The position numbers and the translations under genes were made by a program. A model generated the notes under the pieces. The model searched no databases. It was not told the DNA's origin and saw only the letters and a program-made list of their open reading frames with translations. 64,000 nt of DNA from UTCHB3 sp964531325 (GTDB lineage: Bacteria; Bacteroidota; Ignavibacteria; Ignavibacteriales; Ignavibacteriaceae). Below, piece by piece: positions 1 through 8,510 of this stretch. The stretch spans positions 96,181 through 160,180 of the forward strand of contig CAZHCW010000007.1 of the NCBI GenBank assembly GCA_964531325.1, given 5' to 3'. Position 1 is the first letter of the stretch. Each line of letters begins with the position of its first letter.

Positions 1-420
1 GTGGAAGGAAAGATTTTCAACTTCTGATAGTGAGAATGGGTGGAGTGTATAATAATGGTACCTTCCCTGGAGGGAATCGCCCCCCTTACGGTAAATATTT
101 AATCGGGCACTTCCGGTCACTAATATGCTATACTTCTCCTTATAAGAATCAAATATACCCTTAACAAAACTCTTCCAGATACGATATTTATGGATTTCAT
201 CAAGGATGAGAAGCGAATCCTCTCCGGGAAGGATGAAGTCTTTTAGAGCTTTGCGATGTTCGGAATTATCCCAGTTATAGTAGTGCCAGCTTTGGAAGCT
301 ATTTACAATAAGTTTCCTGGCAAGGGTAGTCTTTCCAACCTGACGAGCCCCGCCGATAAACACCATCTTTTTTTTCAGGTCTTCAGTGATAGGATTTGAC
401 AGGTAACGATTAAGTTCCAT
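1..420 (-). CDS. AAA_14/DUF4143-type ATPase, N-terminal part (cut by window edge)
   Basis: Reading leftwards from an ATG at 418-420 gives 140 codons with no stop before the window edge, so the C-terminus is missing. Residues about 16-24 form a Walker A loop (GGARQVGKTT). A Walker B strand with LLILDEIH follows, then a sensor-like strand (LVTGSARLN). This layout is that of the AAA_14 ATPases that usually carry a C-terminal DUF4143 domain, common in Bacteroidetes and relatives. Their cellular role is poorly defined; links to toxin-antitoxin-like behaviour or nuclease partners are speculative. The 101 bp upstream hold two copies of a perfect palindrome that could be its operator. The ATPase fold is certain; the DUF4143 part is inferred because it lies outside the window. 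Confidence 0.85.
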   Translation of the reverse strand, partial: MELNRYLSNPITEDLKKKMVFIGGARQVGKTTLARKLIVNSFQSWHYYNWDNSEHRKALKDFILPGEDSLLILDEIHKYRIWKSFVKGIFDSYKEKYSILVTGSARLNIYRKGGDSLQGRYHYYTLHPFSLSEVENLSFH

Positions 421-460
421 TTTGCATACTCTCTAAATGATTTGTATGAAAAATACGAAC

Positions 461-512
461 TTTTTTGCTTTAAAGCAAAAAAAGTAGCGAAAAATTTTGC
501 TTTAAAGCAAAA
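461..512. repeat. Duplicated 18-bp palindrome upstream of the AAA ATPase gene
   Basis: The perfect palindrome TTTTGCTTTAAAGCAAAA occurs at 463-480 and again at 495-512. The first copy extends to 22 bp (461-482). The centres are 32 bp apart, about three helical turns, which would place two bound dimers on the same face of the DNA. The pair lies 41 bp upstream of the start codon of the ATPase gene and just after the stop of the cysteine synthase gene. An operator for a dimeric regulator is the simplest reading. A weak AT-rich terminator for the gene at 522-1499 is an alternative. Confidence 0.75.
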
Positions 513-521
513 ATCTTCGAA

Positions 522-1499
522 TTAAATCATTCCATTTGCTGTAAGCCAATCGTCGTTATAGACGGTGCTGAGATATTTATATCCGGAATCGCATATAACA
601 GTGCAGATTACAGATGGTTCTTTTAGTTGTCTGGCGAGGTTTAGAACTCCGTAAATATTTGCGCCTGAGGAGCCGCCGGAAAGGATACCTTCCTGGGAGA
701 CAAGAAGAAATGTGTTTTCAATAGCTTGTTTATCGGTTACCTGAATCATATCGTCGAGAATTTGAAGTTGTGCGGTTTTAATAAGAAATTCATCTCCCAA
801 ACCCTCGATCAAATATCTTGATGATTCCACTATTTTGCCTGACTTAAAATAATCGTAAAAAATTGAGCCTACGGGATCAACTCCAATTACTTTAATATCA
901 GAATTTTTCTCTTTCAAATATCTACCGGCACCCGTACAAGTTCCGCCCGTTCCAACACCTGCTACAAAGTAGTCAATTCGTCCATTCATTTGTTGCCATA
1001 TTTCCGGCCCGGTTGACATATAATGAGCTTCATTGTTATCGAGATTGTTGTGTTGGTCGATGTAAAAAACATTTGGGTCGTCGGAGGCAAGTTTTGAAGC
1101 AAAATTATTGTAGGAATCGGGGTGGTCGGGCGGAAGTGAAGCATCCACTTTGATTACATCCACACCCATAATTTCAAGCATCTTTATTTTTTCTTTTGAA
1201 GTGGTGTTTCTGATAACAATCTTCAATTTGTAACCTTTTTGTCGGCATACAATAGCAAGACCCATTGCAGTATTGCCCGAAGAATTTTCAATAATTGTAT
1301 CTCCGGGTTTAAGTTTCCCTTCTTTTTCGGCTTTTTCAATCATATACATTGCAATGCGATCTTTGATACTTCCGCCCGGATTCATAAACTCAAGTTTTGC
1401 CCAAATTTCATGATTTGTGAGTTTGGAAAGATTTTCAAGTTTTACGCAGGGGGTGTTCCCAATTGCTTTCAGGAGGTTAAGGTTAGAATTAAAGATCAT
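522..1499 (-). CDS. PLP-dependent cysteine synthase / cystathionine beta-synthase family enzyme
   Basis: A 325-residue cytosolic fold-type II PLP enzyme. Lys46 in GGSIKDR is the expected Schiff-base lysine. The ENSSGNTAMG loop binds the substrate carboxylate, GTGGTCTGAG binds the PLP phosphate, and SGGSSGAN lies near the C-terminus. The enzyme condenses O-acetylserine (or serine) with sulfide or homocysteine. The C-terminal stretch (CDSGYKYLSTVYND) is more like the cystathionine beta-synthase branch than E. coli CysK. The C-terminal CBS regulatory pair is absent, so length alone fits cysteine synthase. The exact substrate cannot be settled from sequence. It stands 18 bp downstream of the SPOR-like gene on the same strand and may be co-transcribed with it. 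Confidence 0.9.
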   Translation of the reverse strand: MIFNSNLNLLKAIGNTPCVKLENLSKLTNHEIWAKLEFMNPGGSIKDRIAMYMIEKAEKEGKLKPGDTIIENSSGNTAMGLAIVCRQKGYKLKIVIRNTTSKEKIKMLEIMGVDVIKVDASLPPDHPDSYNNFASKLASDDPNVFYIDQHNNLDNNEAHYMSTGPEIWQQMNGRIDYFVAGVGTGGTCTGAGRYLKEKNSDIKVIGVDPVGSIFYDYFKSGKIVESSRYLIEGLGDEFLIKTAQLQILDDMIQVTDKQAIENTFLLVSQEGILSGGSSGANIYGVLNLARQLKEPSVICTVICDSGYKYLSTVYNDDWLTANGMI

Positions 1500-1517
1500 A
1501 AACGAAATCCGGTTAAG

Positions 1518-2369
1518 TTATTGATTACAGTCGGTTGCAAGATCAAAAGCGGCTATGTACCACTTTCCGTTTTCAAAAGCGAAATCGATCTCAAAACCTT
1601 GAGTGTTAATTGTTCTAATTATAATTTTACTTTCAGCTTCTCTTAATTTTTGGACAGAATTATCATCCCAGTCGTCATATTCCATCAATGAATATTCCCA
1701 TCTGCTAATCCTGCTGAAGGAACGGACACCCTGCACAAAACATCCTTCTTTCGACCATTCACCTGTTTCGCAGTTATAATCCGGGAGCTCACCAAAATTC
1801 AGATTACCGGCTTCAAATTTAGTTTGATCGTCGAAATAAATGAAAATTCCTGTTGCAAATATATCTTCAAGATTTACCGGAATTGAATCGAGATAAACAG
1901 GAAGGAACGAAGAACCGGGATTAGTCATGACATAAAACCCTGACGCGGGATTTATATATCGGTTTAAACCTTGATAATCCTGACTGTTGATCATAAGTGC
2001 GATGTCGTTATAAACCCTGGTAAATTCTTCTCGATCAATTTCAGGCATAGTAGTCATCAGGGTGGCAGGAACGGGTAAAACCCACACATCTTTATATTTC
2101 TCTTTTTGTCTAAGCTCATCCCAGAGATTAACGGCAGAATTAATATCATCAAAAAAACCCGTGCAGAGCCTGTAAACAATCCCTTTTTTCAGCTTTATAT
2201 CAAGAATCTGGGGATTCAATTTATCATTTTGTGCCTGAGTGAGCAGTTCTTGCAGGGCAGATTTGTTGTAGTCAGAACCCAGTACTACAACAAATCCCTG
2301 GGCATAAATCTGGACAGGCATAAAAAACAGGAGGAATAAAAGGGATGTATATAAATATTTCAAATTCAA
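1518..2369 (-). CDS. Exported SPOR-like protein of unknown function
   Basis: A 283-residue protein with an N-terminal signal peptide: a hydrophobic run at residues 8-22, probable cleavage after YAQ. Residues about 26-100 have the alternating beta/alpha pattern and closing 'vyrL-x-GfF-d..A....el' look of a SPOR (septal peptidoglycan-binding) domain. This similarity is by eye and moderate. The remaining 180 residues contain many aromatic and acidic positions and look like a small periplasmic beta domain of the kind found in lipoprotein-like Ignavibacterial proteins. I do not recognise that part. The gene is divergent from the polysaccharide locus, with 125 bp between the two starts that must hold both promoters. 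Function is not assigned. Confidence 0.6.
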   Translation of the reverse strand: MNLKYLYTSLLFLLFFMPVQIYAQGFVVVLGSDYNKSALQELLTQAQNDKLNPQILDIKLKKGIVYRLCTGFFDDINSAVNLWDELRQKEKYKDVWVLPVPATLMTTMPEIDREEFTRVYNDIALMINSQDYQGLNRYINPASGFYVMTNPGSSFLPVYLDSIPVNLEDIFATGIFIYFDDQTKFEAGNLNFGELPDYNCETGEWSKEGCFVQGVRSFSRISRWEYSLMEYDDWDDNSVQKLREAESKIIIRTINTQGFEIDFAFENGKWYIAAFDLATDCNQ

Positions 2370-2494
2370 AAATTGTAAAATTAAAGTACCAATTTACGAA
2401 AGAAAGAAGTCTCAAACCACAAACTCACGATTACACTCACTTCGAGGAATTCAGTATATTTAAAGTTTATTTATTAAGAATTTCGCAGAGTTAT

Positions 2495-3418
2495 ATGCCA
2501 AAACCGTTTACCGTGATAATAATGCTCAATTATAACGGAGCAAAAGACACGGTAGAATGTCTTGAGTCACTTGAGAAGACAGATTACGACAATTTTAAGA
2601 TTCTGATCATTGATAATGCTTCGCAGGATAATTCTGTTGATGTGTTTCGTAAGAGGTTTCCGGAGCTCGAATTGATTGTTACCGAAAAAAATCTTGGTTA
2701 TACGGGGGGTATAAACAGAGGATTCAGGGAAGCATCAAAGCATAATCCAAAATATATGCTTGTGTTAAACAATGACACCATTGTTGAGCCGGGATTTCTG
2801 TCAGCTTTGGTGGATGTTATGGAATCTGATCCGGAAGCAGCAGCTGCCGGTGGGTTAATTCTCGCTGAACATGACCGTAAGACAATCTGGTTTGGAAACG
2901 GCAAAATGATTAACTGGCGTGGATTGGCAGTTCACATCGACAAAGGAAAACCTTTTGAGGAGAGGAGCCAAAGGGAAGTAACGCAAACCGATTTCCTTAC
3001 CGGCTGTATGATATTGTTCAGAACAAGTCATTTAATAAAGACAGGTTTCGAAGATGAAGACTTTTTCATGTATCTTGATGATATCGAATTATCGGCAAGA
3101 ATAAGAAGGTACGGCTTCAAACTGTTATACCAGCCTGCTTCCATTATTTATCACAAGGTTTTGGGGGAAAAAGAGAGCCCCCTCAAATTGTATTATTCGG
3201 TAAGGAACAGATTTCTTCTGAATAACAAAATGAATAAAGGTATTATCAGGTTTGTTTCAGCTTTCTATTTTATAAGTGTCATCAGTTTAAAGATTATTGT
3301 TTGGACAGTTATCAACAGAACTTTTGCCAAAGTTGCCCGCGCTGCATTAAGTGATTATTTTAGTCATAATCTTGGAGTTGGCAGGGGCACAAGATTAAAT
3401 GAAGTAATCGGGAACTGA
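2495..3418 (+). CDS. GT2-family glycosyltransferase (rhamnosyltransferase-like)
   Basis: I place the start at ATG 2495 because the conserved GT-A fold begins right there (PKPFTVIIMLNYNG). The open frame to the left would add 50 residues unlike the family and would overlap the divergent gene. That gives 307 residues. Nucleotide-sugar binding motifs are visible: IIDNASQDNS, then LNNDTI, where the second Asp is the metal-binding position. GGINRGF is the usual glycine-rich link. The C-terminal third is hydrophobic and may lie on the membrane. It should transfer a sugar from a nucleotide donor to a lipid-linked oligosaccharide. It is the first gene of the surface-polysaccharide locus and is 4 bp from the next glycosyltransferase. 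Donor sugar unknown. Confidence 0.9.
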   Translation: MPKPFTVIIMLNYNGAKDTVECLESLEKTDYDNFKILIIDNASQDNSVDVFRKRFPELELIVTEKNLGYTGGINRGFREASKHNPKYMLVLNNDTIVEPGFLSALVDVMESDPEAAAAGGLILAEHDRKTIWFGNGKMINWRGLAVHIDKGKPFEERSQREVTQTDFLTGCMILFRTSHLIKTGFEDEDFFMYLDDIELSARIRRYGFKLLYQPASIIYHKVLGEKESPLKLYYSVRNRFLLNNKMNKGIIRFVSAFYFISVISLKIIVWTVINRTFAKVARAALSDYFSHNLGVGRGTRLNEVIGN

Positions 3419-3422
3419 TGAT

Positions 3423-4358
3423 TTGAAAAGCGTTTTTGTGGTTATTTTGAATTATAATGGATTTGAAGAGACTAAAAATTGTCTCGAGAGTCTAATGAAA
3501 GAAGATTATGGGGCATTTATCCCGGTTATTGTAGATAACCATTCCCCGGATGGAAGTGGGAAAAGACTTGTTGAAACCTTTCCTGATGTGATGGTGATTT
3601 TGAATGATTTTAACTGGGGATATGCCGGTGGTATGAACACAGGGGCGCGATATGCTCTTGCACTAGGTGCCGATTATGTTGTATATGTAAATAATGATGC
3701 TGAATTTGGCGGAAATACAATCACACAAATGGTTCTGACAGCAGAAAAGGATCAGAAAACAGGGATAGTATCTCCAAAGGTGTTATATCTGGATGAGAGG
3801 GAAAAGATTTATTGTGCGGGGAGCAGTTATAATTTCTGGCGATGTGGGAATGTTTCTTTGGGTAAGGGGAAATCGGCGTCTGAAAACTGTAATGAGGAAA
3901 TATATATTTCACATGCTGAGGGAGCCTGTCTGTTGATAAAACGAGAGGTTTTTGAGAAGTGTGGATTCATGAGTGAATTTTATTTTATGTATTTTGAAGA
4001 TCTTGATTATTCCCTGAGAGTTGGAGAGCACTTCAGGATAAAATATACTCCAAAAGCTGTGGTGTATCATCAGTCGGGTGCCGGAAAATCGTTTGAGCAA
4101 TATTCGAAATTGTATCATTACTATTTTACGAGAAACCGTTTCATAATTTTCAGAAATCATTCAGTTCTTCAGAAAATTTATGTAATCTTGTATTCAGGAG
4201 CGATAACAAAACTGAAATCGTTTGCAATAATCAAAGGGGCTTCCGATAAAATCAATACACTCAAAGCGATTTGGGGAGGCTATTTTACGGGGCTTGGCTA
4301 CATTACCGGACTCACTAAAATTGAATCAGATAAACCGATAATAAAAGAAGACATTTAG
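3423..4358 (+). CDS. GT2-family glycosyltransferase
   Basis: A 311-residue GT-A glycosyltransferase starting at TTG 3423. An ATG five bases upstream is in another frame and stops at once, so TTG is the best start. Motifs: VVILNYNG at the N-terminus, VDNHSPDGS for nucleotide binding, and VNNDAEF as the DxD-type metal site. An HAEGACLLIKR acceptor-site segment and FMYFEDLDYSLR follow, both typical of rhamnosyltransferase-like GT2 enzymes. It is paralogous to the preceding gene (same architecture and size) and translationally close-coupled on both sides. It probably adds one residue of the lipid-linked repeat unit. The sugar and linkage cannot be read from sequence. Confidence 0.9.
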   Translation: MKSVFVVILNYNGFEETKNCLESLMKEDYGAFIPVIVDNHSPDGSGKRLVETFPDVMVILNDFNWGYAGGMNTGARYALALGADYVVYVNNDAEFGGNTITQMVLTAEKDQKTGIVSPKVLYLDEREKIYCAGSSYNFWRCGNVSLGKGKSASENCNEEIYISHAEGACLLIKREVFEKCGFMSEFYFMYFEDLDYSLRVGEHFRIKYTPKAVVYHQSGAGKSFEQYSKLYHYYFTRNRFIIFRNHSVLQKIYVILYSGAITKLKSFAIIKGASDKINTLKAIWGGYFTGLGYITGLTKIESDKPIIKEDI

Positions 4359-4365
4359 AACAACA

Positions 4366-5769
4366 TTGAATAGAAAACAGGAAAAATTCCTTTTAATTGC
4401 AACTGACTTCATTACGATAAATTTCGCATGGGTGATATATTTTTATATCCGTAATGAGTCGGGGATGTTTGCGCAGTTTACGGAACCTGTTTTCATAATC
4501 CCGATGTTGGTTATCTTTTTTTACTGGTTTTTATTCTTTATCTTTTTTGGGATGTACAGGACCTGGTTTGCGCTTTCGCGATTTGATGAAATATTTACTC
4601 TCGTAAAAACGACATTCTGGGGGACATTTATCCTCTTTTTTGCGATATTTATTGATGATTCCGGCACGGGGGAGAGTAAAGGAAACAGATTCCTGATCTT
4701 CATTTACTGGGGATTGATGGTTTCCTTCACTGTTGTTGGCAGACTTTTGCTCAGGTCAATTCAACGGAAATTGATAATAAGTGGAATCGGGCGAAAAAAA
4801 GCATTAATCGTAGGTTATAACGATAGAGCCAGGGAAATACATGACCAGATTATTTCGCATCCGGCACTTGGTCTTGATGTTGTTGGTTATGTTGCTATAA
4901 AGGATGAAAATCTGGGGAAACAATACAACGATATTGAAGTGGTTGGGAAGGTAAGTGAGATTGAGGAAATAATCGACCGCCTTGAGATTAAGGAGGTTAT
5001 TCTATCAGTAAGCCGGCAGAATGATGACCTGCTCATCGAGATAATTTCGAGATGTGAAACCAAGGATGTGAGGTTAAAAATAATTCCCGATCTTTATGAA
5101 ATTCTCAGTGGACAGGCACGAACGGTTCAACTTTACGGCTTCCCGTTGATCGATATCAATCCACAACTGATGACCGATTGGGAAAGAGCGGCAAAAAGAA
5201 TTATCGACATAGTCGTCTCTTTTTTAATGCTTTTGTTTTCGGCACCTTTAATTTTAGCCACTGCAATAGCAATTAAGCTCGACAGTGATGGCCCTGTGAT
5301 TTACAAACAGGAGAGAAGTGGATTAAACGGGAAGGTATTCAAAGTTTACAAGTTCAGATCGATGTATCAGGATGCTGAGAAAAGAACGGGGCCCGTATGG
5401 TCGCAAAAAGATGACCCCCGTATTACCAAGGTGGGGAGATTTATCAGAAGAGTCAGAATTGATGAACTACCACAGATTTGGAATGTATTTAAGGGGGAGA
5501 TGAGTCTGGTTGGTCCCAGACCCGAGCGACCGTTTTTTGTTGAGCAGCTTGCTAAAGAGATACCCTATTATAAAAGAAGGCTTCGTGTTCGCCCGGGAAT
5601 CACAGGTTGGGCACAGGTGAAGCACAAGTATGATGAAAGTGTGGAAGATGTTAAGACCAAACTACAATTTGACCTTTTTTACATTGAAAACATGTCGTTA
5701 AAAACTGATATTAAAATTTTATTCAGAACTGTTTTCGTCGTTTTGTTTGGAAAAGGACATTACGATTAA
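4366..5769 (+). CDS. Exopolysaccharide polyprenyl glycosylphosphotransferase (initiating sugar-phosphate transferase)
   Basis: A 467-residue membrane enzyme starting at TTG 4366. The N-terminal 130 residues hold four to five membrane helices. Residues about 140-270 form the CoA_binding_3 Rossmann-like domain (KALIVGYNDRAREI). The C-terminal 190 residues are the bacterial sugar transferase domain. That domain has its re-entrant hydrophobic helix, YKFRSM, the catalytic Asp-Glu pair in RIDELPQ, SLVGPRPERP and RPGITGWAQV. Enzymes of this WbaP/WcaJ type move hexose-1-phosphate from UDP-sugar to undecaprenyl phosphate, the first step of repeat-unit assembly. The 3' end overlaps the longest possible frame of the next gene by 23 bp, but the preferred start of that gene lies just downstream. 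Confidence 0.92.
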   Translation: MNRKQEKFLLIATDFITINFAWVIYFYIRNESGMFAQFTEPVFIIPMLVIFFYWFLFFIFFGMYRTWFALSRFDEIFTLVKTTFWGTFILFFAIFIDDSGTGESKGNRFLIFIYWGLMVSFTVVGRLLLRSIQRKLIISGIGRKKALIVGYNDRAREIHDQIISHPALGLDVVGYVAIKDENLGKQYNDIEVVGKVSEIEEIIDRLEIKEVILSVSRQNDDLLIEIISRCETKDVRLKIIPDLYEILSGQARTVQLYGFPLIDINPQLMTDWERAAKRIIDIVVSFLMLLFSAPLILATAIAIKLDSDGPVIYKQERSGLNGKVFKVYKFRSMYQDAEKRTGPVWSQKDDPRITKVGRFIRRVRIDELPQIWNVFKGEMSLVGPRPERPFFVEQLAKEIPYYKRRLRVRPGITGWAQVKHKYDESVEDVKTKLQFDLFYIENMSLKTDIKILFRTVFVVLFGKGHYD

Positions 5770-5791
5770 ACTCGAAACACCGGAAAGTGGT

Positions 5792-6514
5792 ATGGAAAAA
5801 AAGACATTAATTATAGTGCCAACATATAATGAGATGGAGAACATAACTAATCTGTTACCTGTCCTTTTCGAATTAGGAATAGAAGGATTGCATGTTCTTG
5901 TTGTTGATGACAATTCACCTGATGGCACAGGGAATTATGTTGAAGAGCAAACGAAGTTGAACGATCGCCTTCACATTCTTAAGAGGCCCGGGAAGATGGG
6001 TCTGGGAACTGCATATTGTGCCGGATTTAAGTATGCAATCGATAATGGTTACGATTTTGTGTTTGAGATGGATGCTGATTTTTCGCATGACCCAAAAGTT
6101 GTGCCAAAATTTCTTGAGAAAATAAAAGAAGCCGATCTTGTTATAGGAAGCAGGTACTTAACCGGAGTAAATGTAATAAATTGGCCCATGAAAAGGTTGC
6201 TACTGAGCTATTTTGCCAGTTTCTACACGAGAGTAATTACCGGTTTACCTGTAAAAGATGCTACCGGTGGTTACAAATGTTTCAGGATTGAAGTGCTAAA
6301 AGCTATTGACCTCACCAGGATACAATCCAATGGATATGCGTTCCAAATTGAGATGAACTTTAAGACCTGGAAAAAAGGATTTAGAGTGGTTGAGATTCCT
6401 ATCATATTTTATGATCGTTTTCAGGGGTCGTCGAAGATGTCGAAAAAGATTGTAAAAGAGGCAGTATTCATGGTTTGGAAGCTCAGATTCAAAAGTATTT
6501 TTGGCTCATTGTAG
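5792..6514 (+). CDS. Polyprenol-phosphate mannosyl/glucosyltransferase (DPM1-like GT2)
   Basis: A 240-residue GT2 enzyme. ATG 5792 is chosen over the TTG at 5747 because the conserved domain starts at KKTLIIVPTYNE and GGAAAGTGG-like purines precede it. VVDDNSPDGTG, MDADFSHDP (DxD metal site) and GSRYLTG are the signatures of dolichol/polyprenol-phosphate sugar synthases. The C-terminal membrane anchors found in some members are absent, so this is the short soluble DPM1 form. It should make polyprenyl-phosphate-hexose on the cytoplasmic face for later periplasmic transfer. Protein or lipid glycosylation are both possible uses. It sits within the polysaccharide locus, 22 bp after the initiating transferase. 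Confidence 0.92.
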   Translation: MEKKTLIIVPTYNEMENITNLLPVLFELGIEGLHVLVVDDNSPDGTGNYVEEQTKLNDRLHILKRPGKMGLGTAYCAGFKYAIDNGYDFVFEMDADFSHDPKVVPKFLEKIKEADLVIGSRYLTGVNVINWPMKRLLLSYFASFYTRVITGLPVKDATGGYKCFRIEVLKAIDLTRIQSNGYAFQIEMNFKTWKKGFRVVEIPIIFYDRFQGSSKMSKKIVKEAVFMVWKLRFKSIFGSL

Positions 6515-6523
6515 GGCTTCACG

Positions 6524-8509
6524 GTGGTGGATTTATCGATAATAATTGTCAATTACAATGTAAAAGAGTTTATCCAGAACCTTTTGGAATCGATAAAAAG
6601 TGCTTCGTTAAATCTTAAAACAGAAATAATAGTTGTTGATAATGCTTCCGACGACGGTAGTATTGAGTTAATAAAACAGAAGTATCCTTATGTTCATCTT
6701 ATAGAAAACCACAGAAACGAAGGATTCAGCAAAGCAAATAATCTGGGATTAAAAGTGGCAAAGGGGAAATATCTTCTGCTGTTAAATCCTGATACACTTG
6801 TAAAAGAAGACACATTTGAGAAAATGATCTCCTTTTTTGAATCCACTCCCGAAGCAGGAATGGCGGGATGTAAATTGCTTAACACAGATGGTACACTTCA
6901 GTTGGCTTGCCGTCGTGGATTCCCGGGTCCTTGGGCATCATTCACAAAAGTGACCGGATTGTCAACGCTATTCCCCAAAAGTCCTCTCTTCGCCCGATAT
7001 AATCTTACATATCTCGATGAAAACAAGACCTATGAAGTTGATGCAATTTCGGGTGCATTTATGATGATCAGGAGGGAGGTTTACGAAAAAATCGGGGGAC
7101 TTGATGAGACATTTTTTATGTATGGAGAAGACCTTGATCTTTGTTACAGAGTTAACCAGGCGGGGTACAAGGTATATTATGTTCACTCAACCGAGATAAT
7201 CCACTATAAGGGGGAAAGTACAAAACGGAGCAACCTCAATGAAGTGAAGGTGTTTTATGAGGCGATGCACATCTTTGTAAAAAAATATTATTCAGGATCA
7301 TTTTTCCTGTTGCTGTTTCTTCGTCTTGCCATCTCCATTCGTGAGATGTTTGCGTTTTTTGGCAAAGGGAAGCTTGTTATACTATCGGTGTTGGCGGATA
7401 TCATATTTTATAACCTCACCATTTTTCTTGCAGTAAAAATTTATTCCGGCTATACCGATTGGGAAACAGGTATTCCCGATTATGGAATTCCCGTGATCTA
7501 CACTATCCCCGTGATGGTACATATATTAACTTCTGCTGTACTGAGTGTTTACAAAAGAGACAGGTTATCGGTACTAAGAACTTTGGGTGCGGTTGTTGCC
7601 GGATTTTTTGTAATAACATCATTAACTTTCTTTTTTAAGGATTACGCTTTTTCCCGGGGAGTGGTATTAATTCTTTATTTCACACTTCCTTTCACATTGG
7701 GGGGATGGCGTATCTTTTCCAAACTTTGGTTTAAGGCCGGTGTATCCGGTGATATGTCGTTCAGGAAAAGGGCAATAATAGTTGGAACGGGAGAGGAAGC
7801 ACTTAGACTTGCCAAAAAGTTGCGAAAGAAAAAAGGCGGCTACTCACAGATTGTGGGATTAATAGGATCAAAAAGAGTTCAGGTTGGCGAAAAACTTGAG
7901 GGATTTGAAGTGATTGGCAGCCTTGAGACTATAGTAAGAGTGATTAGAGAAAGGGGGATTCAGGAGGTCATTTTCACAACCAGCGAACTGAGTTATAACT
8001 CCATTATTGGAATAGTGGCTTCGTGCAGGAGGGAAAATGTGGAATTCCAAATCACCGGTGGTGAAAGTGATTTTATGGTAAGTAAATCGGAAGTTTCAAT
8101 CCTGAACGAAATTCAACTTTTTGAAGTAAATTATAACATTGTTTTACCTCTTCACAAGATAATAAAGAAATCCTTTGATATTCTCTTTTCCCTGTTTATC
8201 TTATTATTTCTTTTTCCAATTCTTTTCATCGGACGGTTGATAAGGCGAAGGGAGAACAAATTTTACAGTTTTATAAAAAGTGTGCCCTTGGTGCTTAAAG
8301 GGGGATACAGTTTTGTAGGACCACGGCGAGAAGCCTCACCCGGTGAACCCTGGCTTGGGAAAAAAGGTTTAACCGGATTTTGGTTTACCGATATTGATGA
8401 AGATGAAGATTCTACCAAATCAGACATTTTTTACGCAAAAAACCAGAATATTTGGCTTGATCTGGAAATAATTGGCAAAACTTTTAACAAACTAATAAAC
8501 GAACAGTGA
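6524..8509 (+). CDS. GT2 glycosyltransferase fused to a degenerate polyprenyl glycosylphosphotransferase
   Basis: A 661-residue protein starting at GTG 6524 (or the adjacent GTG 6527). Residues 1-235 are a GT2 domain (SIIIVNYNV, VDNASDDGS, LLNPDTL). Residues about 260-400 hold five or so membrane helices. Residues about 415-535 form a Rossmann-like CoA_binding_3 domain (RAIIVGTGEEALRLAKKL). Residues 541-661 resemble the end of a bacterial sugar transferase: a hydrophobic helix, SFVGPRR and KKGLTG. The YKFRSM and catalytic Asp-Glu (xDELPQ) segments are missing between them. The C-terminal half is therefore probably inactive as a phosphotransferase and may anchor the GT2 to the lipid-linked intermediate. 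No frameshift is visible. It ends 1 bp before accA. Confidence 0.85.
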   Translation: MVDLSIIIVNYNVKEFIQNLLESIKSASLNLKTEIIVVDNASDDGSIELIKQKYPYVHLIENHRNEGFSKANNLGLKVAKGKYLLLLNPDTLVKEDTFEKMISFFESTPEAGMAGCKLLNTDGTLQLACRRGFPGPWASFTKVTGLSTLFPKSPLFARYNLTYLDENKTYEVDAISGAFMMIRREVYEKIGGLDETFFMYGEDLDLCYRVNQAGYKVYYVHSTEIIHYKGESTKRSNLNEVKVFYEAMHIFVKKYYSGSFFLLLFLRLAISIREMFAFFGKGKLVILSVLADIIFYNLTIFLAVKIYSGYTDWETGIPDYGIPVIYTIPVMVHILTSAVLSVYKRDRLSVLRTLGAVVAGFFVITSLTFFFKDYAFSRGVVLILYFTLPFTLGGWRIFSKLWFKAGVSGDMSFRKRAIIVGTGEEALRLAKKLRKKKGGYSQIVGLIGSKRVQVGEKLEGFEVIGSLETIVRVIRERGIQEVIFTTSELSYNSIIGIVASCRRENVEFQITGGESDFMVSKSEVSILNEIQLFEVNYNIVLPLHKIIKKSFDILFSLFILLFLFPILFIGRLIRRRENKFYSFIKSVPLVLKGGYSFVGPRREASPGEPWLGKKGLTGFWFTDIDEDEDSTKSDIFYAKNQNIWLDLEIIGKTFNKLINEQ

Positions 8510-8510
8510 T

